64,000 nucleotides of DNA from Leishmania donovani (taxonomy: Eukaryota > Euglenozoa > Kinetoplastea > Trypanosomatida > Trypanosomatidae), in contig NC_018240.1 in the NCBI RefSeq assembly GCF_000227135.1, positions 1 through 64,000 of the forward strand, given 5' to 3'. Positions 19,891 through 31,768 of the stretch are shown here, one piece after another (within the stretch, counting starts at the first letter, position 1; each line of letters opens with the position of its first letter). The notes below the pieces were generated by a model. It had not been told where the DNA came from and made no database searches. It saw only the letters and a list, made by a program, of their open reading frames with translations. Position numbers and translations under genes: made by a program.

Positions 19891-22800
19891 GACTGCGTGA
19901 CGCAGATGACAGTCGCCTTGCACACGCTCTGCGCTGGTCGTGTGACACCTTCGCCTCCCACTCACGCCTCAGACCGTACGTGCACAAGGACTGAGGTGGT
20001 TCTCTATATTTCTTTGTTGTGCGCGTATGCACGTATGCACGCGCCGCACCGACGCGCGGACACACAGCGACACCAACAAGCACACACACAATCCTCTTGC
20101 ACGGTCCTCAAAGAAATACGGAGGCGAGAGCGAGAGGAAGCAGCAGCGGCTGCACACAAGTGCAGCTGAATGGATCCAACAATGAACAAAACGAGAGGCA
20201 GCAGAGGCGAGCCCGTTACTTTGTAGAGGGCGCCGGTACCCTGAGCGCAGACGCGCAGAGACAGACGCACGCCTGCCCTTTACCACCACCTCACTCCTCC
20301 CCTACCTCACTCTATCTATTGTGTCTCTTTCTCTATGCTGCAAAGACGTGTGCGTGTGTCTACGTGTAGCGGAGGAGGGGGTATGCATGTATGCGTGTAT
20401 GTGTGTCGGCCTCTACCTCGATTTCTCTCCCCCTCTACCTCCGTCTCCAAGCTACAGCGACTGCTGTCGAATGACGGCCTCGCGCGTGCGTGTGCGTTAA
20501 CGTGAGCGAAGGAGAGAGCAATACGCTGAGATGGAGAGAGCGAGAGGGGAGAAGATGAAGCGAAGGGAGAAGTAAAGCAGGACAATAGCACACGCGCGTC
20601 TACACCAAGTCGGAGAAGGTGAAGTGCGGGCCAATGAAGCAGGTAGACAAAGGTTATGTGCGTTTGTGTGTGTGTGTGTGTGTGTGTATCGATCAAGTGA
20701 AGCGGCCTCGTCGGCAAACACAGCTCCGTATACCCGCTCAGCAGCGTACAAGCGCAAAGACAAGTAGCTGCGCTAACGGCCCCCACGCCCCCGTCTTCGG
20801 TGCCGTGCCAAGGCCACCGTATCAATGCCCTGTTTTGCGTAGAAGTCACAGCCGAAGAGCGTAAGAGAAAGAGAAACAGAATGAGAGCGAGAGAGACATC
20901 GACGCTCATTGCGTGCAGAGCGAGTGCAAGAAAAATGTACGAGGCGAAGAAGGGAAAAGGGAGGGACGGTGTGGATGTGTGCGCGTCGGCGAGACATGGG
21001 GAGACGGAGAGAGAGAAGGGCCAGTGCTCTCCCCTCACAGAAGGAGACAGGATCAGTGATGCTCCAACACTGAGACACAGACACAGTGGGTGTCTGTTTG
21101 CGTGGCCTTAGTAGCGTCTGCCGTGGGACGCGCATGAAGTGTGCGTGCGCGCGGAGCGGTTGGGCCAGTTTGGCCACTTCGCTGCTTTTGTCTGCTCGTT
21201 TCGTCGTGTGTATTTCTGTGTGCATAGGCAGTGTTCACAGTCGTCCATCGTGGTCGTCGCCGTTGGCGCTGCCGAACCCGTCTGCCCTCTCGCCCCCCCC
21301 CACGTGTTGAAAAATACAGCGATGAAGTGCGGAGGACGTCAAGACCCGTGGGGAGAGGAAAGAGGGAGAGGCACATGGCCATCACGATACGGCACGGTCA
21401 AGGAAACGAAATAGTGTCAAAGAGGGGAAGAAAAAGAGAAGACACACACACGAAGGGAAGGAAAAGAGTGCGCTTCCCGCACGCGGACACACGGACACCC
21501 ACACAAGCATGATCACATACGAAGTGCCCTCGTGATCTCACGAGTGTGAGATCAGGAAGAGGGTTGAGGGGAAAGAGAAGGCAGTTGTTGAGCTGAAGGA
21601 CTCCGTCCCATTGTTCGAGTCTGAGATGGGGGGAACGGGCCTCTCTGCTCTGCTCTCACGGAATCGCTGCCTGCCCTTGTGACGACTTCAACGAAATTGC
21701 AGAGTGCTGCCCTTCCTTATTCATCATGTCTCTCACGCGGTGGCAGACATGATGGGGATTGGTCGAGGTGGGTCTGGCTTGAAATCACAGACGAGGTAGT
21801 AAAACGAGTTGACATCTTCCCCAACATAAGAGGGAGGGGGAAAGGGCTAACACGCACGCCCATATACCCGTACGTCGCGGCCGCAAACCACACGAGAGAA
21901 ATAGGTAAGACCCCTCTGCAAGAGGCCCAGACACGTTTTGCAGCGAGAAGGAAAGAGAGGCAATCACACAAATGCACGGCAAACGTCGAGACTGAAGTTG
22001 GGGGGAACCTGGCAAAAATAAAAGTCGATAGATGCGCGTGGCCCGCGAAATGGGAAACGGATGAATCAGCACGCTGGCCACCACCACCCCGCCAACGCGA
22101 ACGTCTTTTGTTTGTTTCTGTGCAGTCGGGGTGGGGGAGGGCTGATCTCACACTTACTGGCGGTGAGAAGGAAGAAAAAGAGGAAGAGGGGGAGAGAGGC
22201 AAGACTGATCATCATTGACCCTCCTTGCGTACGCCTATACCGTAGTGTAGAGAGAGAGATGCATATATACATGTATGCATGTATGCGCCTACCTTAGAGG
22301 AGGAGAAATGGACGAAGGAAGCGTAAGATATGCGAAGCGCAAAGGAAACCCACACGCGTGCCACGCACAGCCCAATGTACGTCACACGTGCGTGTTGCAC
22401 GTGTGCGCACTTCACCACTGTGTGTTGATGGCACAGAGCGGTATACAAATGTGCACGGGAGGAAGAAAAGAGAGAGCGTCAAAGCATCGGTGGTACACAG
22501 GGAGGAGGAAGAGAGAGAAGGGCAGCCAGACACCGCACGCGCACACAAGCGCTGCGAGGCCCTTTAGCGCACCCCTCCCCTTCTCTTCCCTCTCTTGCAC
22601 CCAGCAGTGCAGCGGTGTCGCTCGCCAGTTGTTTACACAACAGAAGAAGCACCAAGAGGTGATAGAAAACGAAATACTCTGCGAAATCGAAATAAAAGGG
22701 AAAACAGAAACGAAGACGCACACAAGTCGTCTGTCAGGTGGGCACGCTTATTGCACTAGTTGGATGAAGGAGAGATCAAGAGAGAGAGACGGTCATCCTG

Positions 22801-23390
22801 GAGAGCGTGGCCGAGGGCGGGCAGGGGGAGGGGTGCGCGACAGCCGAGGTGTGGGGATCAGACCTTGTACAACACTTCTTCACACTTCACATACGCGTAT
22901 AGGTGGGCGTGGAGAATCGCGTCCCCCCTCCCCTCCCCTTGCCCGCCCTTCACCCACGGTCATTTTCCCCTGCGGGGCTCGTCCTCTCGGCTCCTCGGAA
23001 GGCAACGTGTGCATGAGTCACCGTTCGGTATCGCATGTGCTATTATTTTCTTTCGTGTTAGCGGCGGTTGCAGACTCATGAAGCGGGCACAGAGAGAGAG
23101 AGACCGCTGCGCTCGATAAGATGCCGTACAGCTGAAGAGCAGCACCCTCGAAAAAGGAGAAACAGGGAGGGTCGGACTCCTTTCAGACAGACAGACACAC
23201 GCAGGGCAATGACCATGTGCACGTGTGCCCGTGTACCGGCAGGAAGTTGGTAAGGGTGTTTGTAGCCCTGCCAGCCCTCTGGCGCTTTCTTGAAGTCTGC
23301 CTAGCGCTCGGTCCGACCGCATGCTGTTCATCCATTTGGAATTGCTTGCCCCTTTGACTGCGGTAGAAATGGCGGAGCGTAGCGCCTCGG
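19891..23390. other. Long spacer between M32 carboxypeptidase and POLIB
   Basis: A 3.5-kb gene-free stretch. It contains GT tracts (20665-20688), purine-rich runs (20500-20580, 20840-21040, 21400-21470), pyrimidine runs and a short perfect hairpin at 21533-21554. Open frames up to about 270 codons are low-complexity and lack domains. It should hold the 5' UTR of POLIB and a long 3' UTR of the carboxypeptidase. Confidence 0.6.
21533..21554. repeat. Short perfect hairpin
   Basis: TGATCTCAC, loop GAGT, then GTGAGATCA: a 9-bp perfect stem with a four-base loop, inside the spacer that should be transcribed as UTR. Confidence 0.85.
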
Positions 23391-24902
23391 TCAGTCCTCC
23401 TGGCGCAGGTAGCGGCGTTCCAGGTACTCGCGAAAGTACTTGGGGTTCAGCGCTTCGCCGGTCGCCTTGACAATCAGGTCTTCCGTGTTGTAGAGGCATC
23501 CCTGGCTCCAGATCTTCTCCCTCTGCTTCTCAAAGATCGGCTCCATCTGGCCAGTGCGGATGCACTTGTCCACTGTATCCTCACCGAGCTCATTCTTGAT
23601 CGTCGCCATCAGCTGCGCCGCGAACATGGAGCCAAGCGAGTACGTCGGGAAGTAGCCAAAGGCGCCCATCGACCAGTGAATGTCCTGCAGGCAGCCAATC
23701 TCGTCGCGGCCCTCCGTCTCCAGGCCCAGGTATGCCTTCATCTTCTCGTTCCACACGCGAGGGATGTCTTCTGCCTCCATCGTGCCCTCGATGAGTGCAC
23801 GCTCTATCTCGTAGCGCAGCAAGATGTGCAGCGGGTAGCACACCTCATCCGCCCGGATCCGGATGAAGCCAGGCTTCACCGTCTGGTTCATCAGCCGCAC
23901 GTTCTCCCGAGAGAATGCGGGCTGATCACCGAGGTATTCCTTCAGCAGTGGAACGAGGAACTCCAAGAAGGCGCTGGAGTGGCCAATCACAACCTCGGCA
24001 AAGCGCGACTGGCTCTCGTGGATCGTCATCGAGCGTGCCTCGCACACCGGCTGGCCGCGCATCTCCACCGGGCCGCAGTTCGTCTCGTACTTGGAGTGGC
24101 CCGTCTCGTGGATCGTCGCGAAGAGCCCCTTGGTGAAGTCCTGCAGGTCGTAGGCGGTAGTGATGCGCGAGTCTTCCTTTACCATGCCCATAAACGGGTG
24201 CTCAGAGACGTCCAGCCGACCTGACTCGAAGTCGAAGCCCCACACCTCCATGAGGTGGCGGCTAAGAGCCTCCTGCTTGTCCTTGGGAAAGGGCGCCTCA
24301 GGCGCAACCACCTCCAGCCCCGCGTCCCTCTGTGCAGCCAGGATCTTCTGCAGCAGCTCCGGCAGCCACGACTTCACATCGAGCAAGATTTTTTCCAGCG
24401 TCTCCAGCGTCATGCCGCTCTCGTACTGGTTGAACAGGGCCTCGTACAGAGGCTTGCCCGTCGCAGTAGAGCGATACTGCGCCTCCCTGCGCGCAAGCGC
24501 AATCATCTCCTTCAGCGCCGGCAGGAAAGTCGCAAAGTCGTTGTTGCTGCGGCACTTAACCCAGATAAGCGGAGTAGTTGACGAAAGCTTGGTCTTGAGC
24601 ACACTGAACTCGGTCGGTAGCGCTGCTTGAGAGGTGTACATGCGGCGGAGCTCGCGCAAGTTCGCCTGCTGGACAGTAGTGAGCTCGGCCTTGGCCGTCT
24701 CTGCTTCGTCCAGCAGCGCCTTCGTGCTCGGGCTGGTGATCATCTCAGCGATGAGTCCGTAGAGCTCGCCGAGGGCGGCACCGCGGGCAGCTGCGCCCTT
24801 TGAGGGCATCATAGTCTTGGAATCCCAAGCGCCGAGAGACAGAAGGTGCGCCAATCTGTACACCTTCTGGCAGAGCTTCTCCAGTTGTGTGTAGGCCTGC
24901 AT
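23391..24902 (-). CDS. Metallocarboxypeptidase, family M32 (Taq type)
   Basis: This 503-residue zinc enzyme removes single residues from peptide C-termini, probably in the cytosol, since no signal or targeting sequence is seen. The length matches the family. The zinc motif HETGH lies near residue 264 in FATIHETGHSKYE, and the M32-specific HESQSRF follows near 295 with the third ligand Glu. Other family signatures are GYFPTYSLGSMFAAQL and RADEVCYPLHILLRYE. M32 enzymes are common in prokaryotes and trypanosomatids but absent from mammals. From memory, Leishmania has a copy on chromosome 13 next to POLIB, as here. The start ATG is preceded by a pyrimidine tract and AG only 10 nt away. Confidence 0.96.
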   Translation of the reverse strand: MQAYTQLEKLCQKVYRLAHLLSLGAWDSKTMMPSKGAAARGAALGELYGLIAEMITSPSTKALLDEAETAKAELTTVQQANLRELRRMYTSQAALPTEFSVLKTKLSSTTPLIWVKCRSNNDFATFLPALKEMIALARREAQYRSTATGKPLYEALFNQYESGMTLETLEKILLDVKSWLPELLQKILAAQRDAGLEVVAPEAPFPKDKQEALSRHLMEVWGFDFESGRLDVSEHPFMGMVKEDSRITTAYDLQDFTKGLFATIHETGHSKYETNCGPVEMRGQPVCEARSMTIHESQSRFAEVVIGHSSAFLEFLVPLLKEYLGDQPAFSRENVRLMNQTVKPGFIRIRADEVCYPLHILLRYEIERALIEGTMEAEDIPRVWNEKMKAYLGLETEGRDEIGCLQDIHWSMGAFGYFPTYSLGSMFAAQLMATIKNELGEDTVDKCIRTGQMEPIFEKQREKIWSQGCLYNTEDLIVKATGEALNPKYFREYLERRYLRQED

Positions 24903-24912
24903 TGCTTCTTGT

Positions 24913-24950
24913 CTTGAATTTTAACGGGAAGCAAGGGAAGAAGCGAGGAG
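24913..24950 (-). promoter_or_regulatory. Predicted trans-splice acceptor of the M32 carboxypeptidase mRNA
   Basis: A pyrimidine tract at 24950-24926 (minus strand) is followed by the first AG at 24914-24913, which leaves a 5' UTR of only about 10 nt before the ATG at 24902. Inferred from sequence only. Confidence 0.45.
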
Positions 24951-26316
24951 ATACGCAAACGGTGTCGATGCCTTGCTGGTAGTGGTGGTGGAGTTTGTGT
25001 GTGTGCGTGTGTGTGTGTGTGTGTGGAGAGGGAGGGTATCGGAAACGTTCAGAAGATTCTTGGAAGTCACCGATAGACAGCTGATCTGGTGCACAGACAC
25101 GCACAACGAGAGGAAGCAGAGAGTGGGAAAAGAAAAGGGAGTGGCGGCGAGGGTGCAACGCAGGAAAAGCTGGCGTGCGAATAAAAGGAAGAACGCCGAG
25201 CAGCGAAGAACGCATCCAAACACGCGAAAAGAGAAGAGCGAATGGATGATGTGGACGAAGCGCGGACATTCGTGCGGCGACGATGAAAAAGAGAGAGAGG
25301 GGGTGGAAATAGGTGAAGGCGATGGAGCAGCGGAGAGCGGAGGTGGTGCAGGAGCTGTTGGTGGTGTCCGGAGTCTCTCAGCAACACCGTTAGCATCAGT
25401 ACACTCACGTGAGTGCCCATTTAGCTAGTCTAGAATGAAAGGGGAAAGAGTACACGTGCAGAGGCAAAGTCGACGTTGCAAGTCACCATTTATACCGTGA
25501 CCCTCAGATTCTGCCGAAGATGCAGCAGTGGCGACCATCCCCTCGAGCACAAGACCCCATCTCCCTTTTTCTACCGTCCCGCACTCACAAGCACGCGTGC
25601 GCGAGAGAGGGAGAGGGGCGCACAGAGATAGATGAAAACATGTGCGGCATACGGAAGGCGACTTCGCCCTGTATTCCTTTCTTGAGCAGGAATTTTGTGA
25701 GAATGATAGAGACGCGAAGCCCAAGCACAAACACCGTGGTAGATTTTAAGCAGGGGAGGCAAAAATCAGCGAGTCCGACAGACAGAGAGCGAACATAAAA
25801 TGCTGCCCCCTCCCCCACCTCCGCCTTCCAGCGAGCGTCCCCCGCAATCACCAAAGGAAAGAAACAAAGGGAAGGCGCACGGCAAAAAGCGCTTTAGGGG
25901 CTACACAGTGCGACGAAGAAAAAGGTGTTTGCCTGTGCGCGTACGTTTCATGCAGCAAGCAGAGAAGCGAGGGCTGCATCAGCTGTGGTCGTATGGACTC
26001 GCGTGAGCACGCACATGCCGCCGCAGTTGACTGGAAGAGATAACAAGCGAACGAACTCGTAGGTGAGACGCGCACGCATGCACGCACGCACGCCCGCACT
26101 TCCGTGTATAGCACCATCAAAACTACCCCAAAGCGCGGCGCACACGCCAAACAGCGCCCCCTTGTTGTTTTCAGCGTGCCCATTCTCTGCGATACAACAC
26201 GAGTGGGACTTCACTCGATCCCCCCGCCGGCCTGCCACAGGCCCCGCATCGCGTGGTGCGAAGCAGCCGTACACACGCGTTGCAGCAATGCGCCGACCCA
26301 GTCATCTGAGCACGGC

Positions 26317-26415
26317 NNNNNNNNNNNNNNNNNNNNNNNNNNNNNNNNNNNNNNNNNNNNNNNNNNNNNNNNNNNNNNNNNNNNNNNNNNNNNNNNNNNN
26401 NNNNNNNNNNNNNNN
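26317..26415. other. Assembly gap, 99 N
   Basis: Placeholder gap. The 88 bases before it (26229-26316) reappear immediately after it (26416-26503) with one difference, so the contigs on each side probably overlap or the piece is misplaced. Confidence 0.98.
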
Positions 26416-26866
26416 GGCCTGCCACAGGCCCCACATCGCGTGGTGCGAAGCAGCCGTACACACGCGTTGCAGCAATGCGCCGACCCAGTCATCTGAGCAC
26501 GGCCTCTGACTCGAGCTCCGCCCACCCACTTCCCACGCCGCCACCCGGTGCATCCCCTTCGGGGTGGCGCAGGCTCCTCTACCAGTGGGCAGTGAAAATC
26601 GGGGGTGGGTGGGATTCGTTCGAGTTACGCGGACACTTTGCCCATCATATGGATGGCACAAGCGTGTTCACTGTCGCAGGTCGCTCCGACGCATCACCAT
26701 CCACGACCTCGCCGCCGCCATGAGTCGCAATGAATCCCTCTGACTTCCCCACGTCCTAGGCACTTGGCGCCGTCACCGCCAGGAAGTCCTTTGGCATTGG
26801 CAAGGACCAGGGGCTGCGTGGCTTCCTCCCCGAGAGAGAGAGTGTGTGTGTGGGGGGAGGGGGGAG

Positions 26867-26965
26867 NNNNNNNNNNNNNNNNNNNNNNNNNNNNNNNNNN
26901 NNNNNNNNNNNNNNNNNNNNNNNNNNNNNNNNNNNNNNNNNNNNNNNNNNNNNNNNNNNNNNNNN
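26867..26965. other. Assembly gap, 99 N
   Basis: Placeholder gap. The 59 bases before it (26808-26866) are repeated directly after it (26967-27025), again indicating overlapping contig ends rather than missing sequence. Confidence 0.98.
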
Positions 26966-28074
26966 TCAGGGGCTGCGTGGCTTCCTCCCCGAGAGAGAGA
27001 GTGTGTGTGTGGGGGGAGGGGGGAGGGGGGGTGCACTGGACCCTTGTTGATACCACGCACGGAGAGGGGGTTTCCTCCATCATCGGGTGAGAGAGGACAG
27101 AAACCTAAGGACAGTCACACACAAGCACTCAGACACACACATGAGCACAAAAATCGACAACAAGAGGAAGCTCAACGGCGAAGAAAAAAAGAAGGAGAGC
27201 GGCTGAATGCGCACTCGCAAAGAGGGAAGATGTGTGAGAGGGAGAGCGAGAGCGATGCGGACGCATACGCGTAAGCGCGCGCACTGGAGCTGGCGAAGCA
27301 GAGGAGAGACGAGGAGAAGGGAAAACGGTGGGCACGGGTGCATACACCAAAACCAAGAAAAAGGCGACTAAGAGCAACGTGCGAACATGCTGATGCAGAA
27401 GCGCGGCACAAAGGGGAAGATGCGATGTGTGAGGCAGCCCATGGAAAAGAACCACGAGCACGGCACAAATCAATATGGAGAGAATGAGAACCAGAGGAGC
27501 TGATACGTGGAGAGAGAGACGTCTCAAGGCTGAGCATCTCCACGCCCGCGAAGGTAAACAGTAATGACAACGCCAAAGCGCTGCTGCCGCCCGCACCGTA
27601 ATCGGCACCGTCCAGCGGCGGTGCAACCGACTCAGAGAGAGGAAGAGAGAACGTGGAAAGATAGAAGCAGTGGTACACGAAGAAAAGCAAGAATCTAGAA
27701 CGATGTGAGTGAGAAGGCATGAAGGAGAGGGGGAGGGGGGGGGGCGATGTGAAACCCGAGACAGGCTCCAAGAATCTGGAGAAGGAACAAGGAGAAGAGA
27801 GAGCGAGCAACGAAAACACGCAATCAAACAAAAGCAGACGAGCCACGACAAGAAGGCGCTGGCATGCATAGAAAGAGACGGACAGAGACGTTGATACCAA
27901 GACACGCAGAAACACGGGCATGCCTTCGTGACGGCACCCGCCGATACTCAGCGAGAATAGGAGGAAGAAGTGGAAGAAGAGGGAGTGGGCAATAGGAAAA
28001 CCACCGGAAAAGCAAAGTTCGATTTGAGGGACCAGCGGTAAGCTGACAACTCCACCAACCACGCACATCACCGG

Positions 28075-28076
<2 letters not shown>

Positions 28077-28106
<30 letters not shown>

Positions 28107-28205
28107 NNNNNNNNNNNNNNNNNNNNNNNNNNNNNNNNNNNNNNNNNNNNNNNNNNNNNNNNNNNNNNNNNNNNNNNNNNNNNNNNNNNNNNNNNNNNNN
28201 NNNNN

Positions 28206-28264
<59 letters not shown>
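28077..28264. repeat. GT microsatellite spanning an assembly gap
   Basis: (GT)n lies on both sides of a third run of 99 N (28107-28205). The tract is (CA)n in the transcript. Its real length cannot be read from this assembly. Confidence 0.95.
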
Positions 28265-28265
<1 letters not shown>

Positions 28266-29392
28266 ATGTGTCTGCACGCCTGCCCCCGTACACGCTGCGC
28301 GACTCTCCGCGTATAAGGCGGTAAAGAACAAATATGCAAACGTGTCTATGTGCGAGTGGGGAGAGCAGCGTGAGAAGACGCAGCAACCCCTACCAGCTTT
28401 TGTGCGGGCGGGCGCACGTGCATACGTGGGTTTACGTCCTTTGCTAGCCGTTATGCATCCACCCTCCCTCGTGTGGTCCCTCCCCTCCACCACCACCTCG
28501 GGCATCGCCCATGCACGCAGAGACAGACAGACAACTAGCTCCGTGCTTCCCATTTATATTTGTGAGAAGCCCTCTATCGTCTCCGTTATGCGTACGCTTG
28601 CCTTTCATTGATGAAGCATGCTAGATCACGCAGACACGGATGCAAACACGTGCATGTATGCGCGCGCATTGCGAAGAAATGCCCCACTCCTGCCTGTAGC
28701 CCGTTACCTCTCTGTTTTGCCGAGATAGGCAAGCAAACCACGTGCGCGCACGCACTTACTGCACCGACGTACATGATTTGCGTTAGTGGGAGCGAGTGCG
28801 TTCCTGGGTGAAGGAGGCAGGGAGGATGGGGGTGGCCGCGACGGAGGTAAGCTATGCGGACTTGAGAGAAATCAGAGGTACCAGGCAGACAAGGGGAAGA
28901 GGGAGAAGGCCGGCTGCGGCATTTCTCTCTCAACGGATCGGCAGAGGTCAAAAAGGATAGCAATGTAGATTGTTCACCGAAGCGCAACGGCCAACAATAG
29001 AGCAGCAGTGCGAGAACGGGGGAAGGGAGGGGGAGGCCCACGACTCATCTACTTCCCCCCCCCCTCATCTCCCCACTCCACCCCGCTCCAGTCCCTCACG
29101 GCTGGCCTTGCGCAGTAAAGCGAGTCTGCACGAAAAGAAGCACAAGAAACAAGAGAGGAGATTGAAAAGAGGGTCGCACGACGTCACTAGGAGAGCGACA
29201 CACACAAGCATACATGCTGCTGAAGTGCAGGTGGCCTCGGCGGTTCGTGCAAGCTCTTTCTCTAGTCCGCGTCACTGCTTCCCACCCTGCCCCCCCCGCG
29301 TTGACGTCCGCTGCGATGCGCGTATCATATGCCGCGCGCTAAAGCACAGCGCAACCTTCATCTTCTTTACCCATCCGCAGCTTGGTGCTTGT

Positions 29393-30703
29393 TCACTTGC
29401 TTGAGGACTCGACCGTGCTGCGTGCGTTATCCTTCGTGTGTGGCGGGTCCTCCTGGCAAGCAGAAGGGCGGGTGAGAGGGGAACACACCTCCCGCAGAGC
29501 TCTCTCGAACTCCTTGTATGGAGAGTCGGCGGCGACGGCGGCGGATGAGCGGTGAGTGGGAGCTAAGGTTGGTGCCAGCGATCCTCTAATCGGCGACCGC
29601 GGCGGTGGAGCACGCGTGGGTGGGGAGGGCTGAGTGGGCAGTGGTGGTGGTGGCAGTGGGGACAAGGCAGCAGAGGCTGCATCTCTGTGCGTTGTGGACC
29701 CCATCGGCGACCTCGCGGGCGTCGGCAAGGGGGTTACGCCCGTGCTTAGCGTGCCACAAGCCGCCTGCCACGGTTTTCGGGTGTCTGTGGTATTCCTGGG
29801 AGAGGGGGTGGGGAGGGGGACTGCGATGGAGATGATCGTGGCACTGCGTCCAGCTGTGTGCGCGTGCTCGCCACGGCACCGCGACAATGATGATGCACCT
29901 TCCTTGTATGGCGACCGCCTCTTCGAGATGACGACGACCCCGTCTCCCGCCATCGCTTCGTTCCTGGTATCGGCCACGGCGGTAGGCGCGGGCGGCTCGT
30001 GCTCCAACGAGTTGCTCGTCGCCGACGAGCGGGTGATGGTGATGGCGGGCGTGCTGTCGGTGCTGTATTGGCGCGGACTGAGGGCTGATACGAGCTCTTG
30101 GGCTACCTTTCGGGTAAACAGCAGGACGTCTTCCTCGGTGCGCAGAGGTGGGGGGGAGGCCATGGCACGCTGGAGGCAGATCAGCAAGCTGTCGTGCCAC
30201 CCAAGCAGCTCGAGAGCGACACAAAATGCAACTTCCTCGTAGATCGATTCCGAGTCCTCACCATAGCCGGAGGCGGTGCAGCGCAGAGCAGCGCGGTGAA
30301 TTATCTCGCGTACTTGTGCAAGGAACTCCTTGAAGAATCTCTGCTCTTCTTGCCGCAGCATGGCGGCCCAGCAGATCATGGAGAGCATCAGCCGAGTCTG
30401 GGTAACGGAGCCGCCGATGGAGCGGCGTATGCTGCGCACCATGCACGTAGCCTCCCACTCCTTGTTCGCGCGCTTGGCTGCGGCCCAGACGTCGGTGAAG
30501 TCCTCAATGGACGCGACAGGGGAGCCGAACGGCGACTCGCCGCTACCTTCGCTGTTGCTGCTGCCGCTGCTAGCAAGTTCGTTCGCCTCTTTGAGTCTCG
30601 CGTATGCGCTGAAGAGATGATCCATCGACGCCGATGAGTCTTTTGCCAGTAGACCACCCCACTCACGTACAAACTCGGTAAACTCGCTAGTGGAGGTCGC
30701 CAT
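29393..30703 (-). CDS. Unknown protein with helical N-terminus and disordered tail
   Basis: A 436-residue protein starting MATSTSEFTEFVREWGG. Residues 1-225 appear folded and helical, for example QTRLMLSMICWAAMLRQEEQ and EVAFCVALELLGWHDSLLIC, an alternation that recalls helical-repeat proteins, although no TPR consensus is clear. From about 230 onward it is rich in Ser, Pro and Thr (PLPPPPLPTQPSPPTRAPPP) and probably disordered, ending with a short conserved-looking segment, SPYKEFERALREVC. No membrane segment is seen. The frame extends 42 codons upstream into UTR-like sequence, and the ATG at 30703 was chosen. I do not recognise the family. Confidence 0.82.
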   Translation of the reverse strand: MATSTSEFTEFVREWGGLLAKDSSASMDHLFSAYARLKEANELASSGSSNSEGSGESPFGSPVASIEDFTDVWAAAKRANKEWEATCMVRSIRRSIGGSVTQTRLMLSMICWAAMLRQEEQRFFKEFLAQVREIIHRAALRCTASGYGEDSESIYEEVAFCVALELLGWHDSLLICLQRAMASPPPLRTEEDVLLFTRKVAQELVSALSPRQYSTDSTPAITITRSSATSNSLEHEPPAPTAVADTRNEAMAGDGVVVISKRRSPYKEGASSLSRCRGEHAHTAGRSATIISIAVPLPTPSPRNTTDTRKPWQAACGTLSTGVTPLPTPARSPMGSTTHRDAASAALSPLPPPPLPTQPSPPTRAPPPRSPIRGSLAPTLAPTHRSSAAVAADSPYKEFERALREVCSPLTRPSACQEDPPHTKDNARSTVESSSK

Positions 30704-30917
30704 GGCGGTGCCAGTGGGTGAGGAGAGAGCGATGGCGACTGTCGATGATTGATGATGCGCGCAAGATGGAGCGAGAAAGGACAAGTAATGGTGCTGAGGA
30801 AGGGAGTCGAGGTTGGTGGGGAACCACAACTAAGACGCGAGTGAGGGGTGAGGCACTGATGGCAATTAGGATGGCTACTCAAGCCGGTTCGCGCGTGGGG
30901 CGCACACGGATGAGCAG

Positions 30918-30954
<37 letters not shown>

Positions 30955-31768
30955 CCGAGTTCTCTGCGTGTGTGTTCGGCCTCCTCCAAAGCACTGAAAG
31001 CGGTCCAGTTTTTATGGGTGGGTGCGTGTGGCAGTGGTAGAGGGGTGGGGGTGGAGGGAGGCGGCAGAAAGCAACGGCTGACCGAAGAAGAGGATAGGGC
31101 GAGACAAAGACGGATAGTGAGCAGGAGGAACGCGGCGCTCTTGGCATTCACGTTGCGCCTGAGCATGCAAAAAGGCACACGCGCCTGCGCAGCGGTGAAG
31201 CGAGCTGGCGCGTACAGGCTCGCACTGGTCATCATAACCCGTATTCCGAATGGTGTAGCGGTGTTCAGAGCGGGAGAAAGGAACGAGACGCAGCGCATTT
31301 CTCTATGCGTGTGTGTAGGTGTAGTGTTGCAGTGACTTGGCAGAAGAGAGTGCATCTGTGCGTGTGTTGGTCCATGGTCCGGTCGACGGCAGAGATGCTG
31401 AGCTTTCCCTCTTCTCGATGGAGGAGGATGAGGGAAGGCAACAGTGCGCAAAGAAAGGGAAGGTCAGAAGTAGGCAGGGCAAGGATAGGAAGCGCTCTGG
31501 GGAGGGCCATCGTCCATGGAAAGAACACACGACGCCCAGGCAACAATTTGAGTCAACCGCAGAAGAGACCGCGACAGGGGAGAGAGAGGTGGGGGAGCGA
31601 CAACGCCACGCATACCCACAAACGCGCATACGTACGCTACAAAGCCAAACGCGTACACCGCCCCCGACCTCGAACCACAGCAAGGGCAGCGAGCCCACCA
31701 ACAGGTGCACAAGCAACACTCCGGTCAGACAGACATTAAGGCTGTGAGGCAGCCTCGACCAAGGCGCG
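30704..31768. other. Spacer with GT microsatellite
   Basis: A 1.1-kb spacer containing (GT)n at about 30919-30952 and purine runs that can serve as the splice signal for the gene at 30703. No gene was recognised. Confidence 0.6.

Larger units (their letters stand above)
26229..27090 (-). mobile_element. SIDER-like degenerate retroposon, copy 1 (interrupted by gaps)
   Basis: This copy of a roughly 530-bp repeat is shared with 61058-61588. It starts at GGCCTGCCACAGG and ends at CATCATCGGGTGA on the plus strand. Its size, its place in a spacer that should be a 3' UTR, and its non-coding nature fit Leishmania SIDER elements. Read on the minus strand, a stretch with GGCGCCAAGTGCCTAGGAC resembles the Pr77-type hallmark of ingi/L1Tc elements, suggesting sense orientation with the host transcript. 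Two N gaps cut the copy, and 88 nt before the first gap are repeated after it with one mismatch. Confidence 0.65.
24903..29392. other. Long spacer with retroposon and three assembly gaps
   Basis: About 4.5 kb without a convincing gene. It includes the SIDER-like element (26229-27090), three runs of exactly 99 N, a large GT microsatellite, and purine-rich stretches. Long frames here read as His-Thr, Ser-Leu or Cys-Val repeats and are microsatellite translations. True length is unknown because of the gaps. Confidence 0.6.

Noticed and set aside
20316..21038. 240-codon minus-strand frame in the POLIB/carboxypeptidase spacer
   Set aside because: Composition is His/Thr/Ser repeats from microsatellites and purine runs; no domain and no good start context.
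22275..23081. 268-codon plus-strand frame
   Set aside because: Opposite to all genes, low complexity, no recognisable domain or conserved-looking block.
26606..26632. tRNA B-box-like sequence (GTTCGAGTTAC) in the repeat
   Set aside because: It does not match the B-box consensus fully, no A box or cloverleaf was found nearby, and it occurs inside the retroposon in both copies.
28077..28264. Possible CRISPR-like or tandem array
   Set aside because: It is a plain GT microsatellite interrupted by N; no spacer-repeat structure exists.
27172..28386. 404-codon minus-strand frame crossing an N gap
   Set aside because: It is a translation of a CA microsatellite and N bases, with a Ser/Leu-rich low-complexity remainder.
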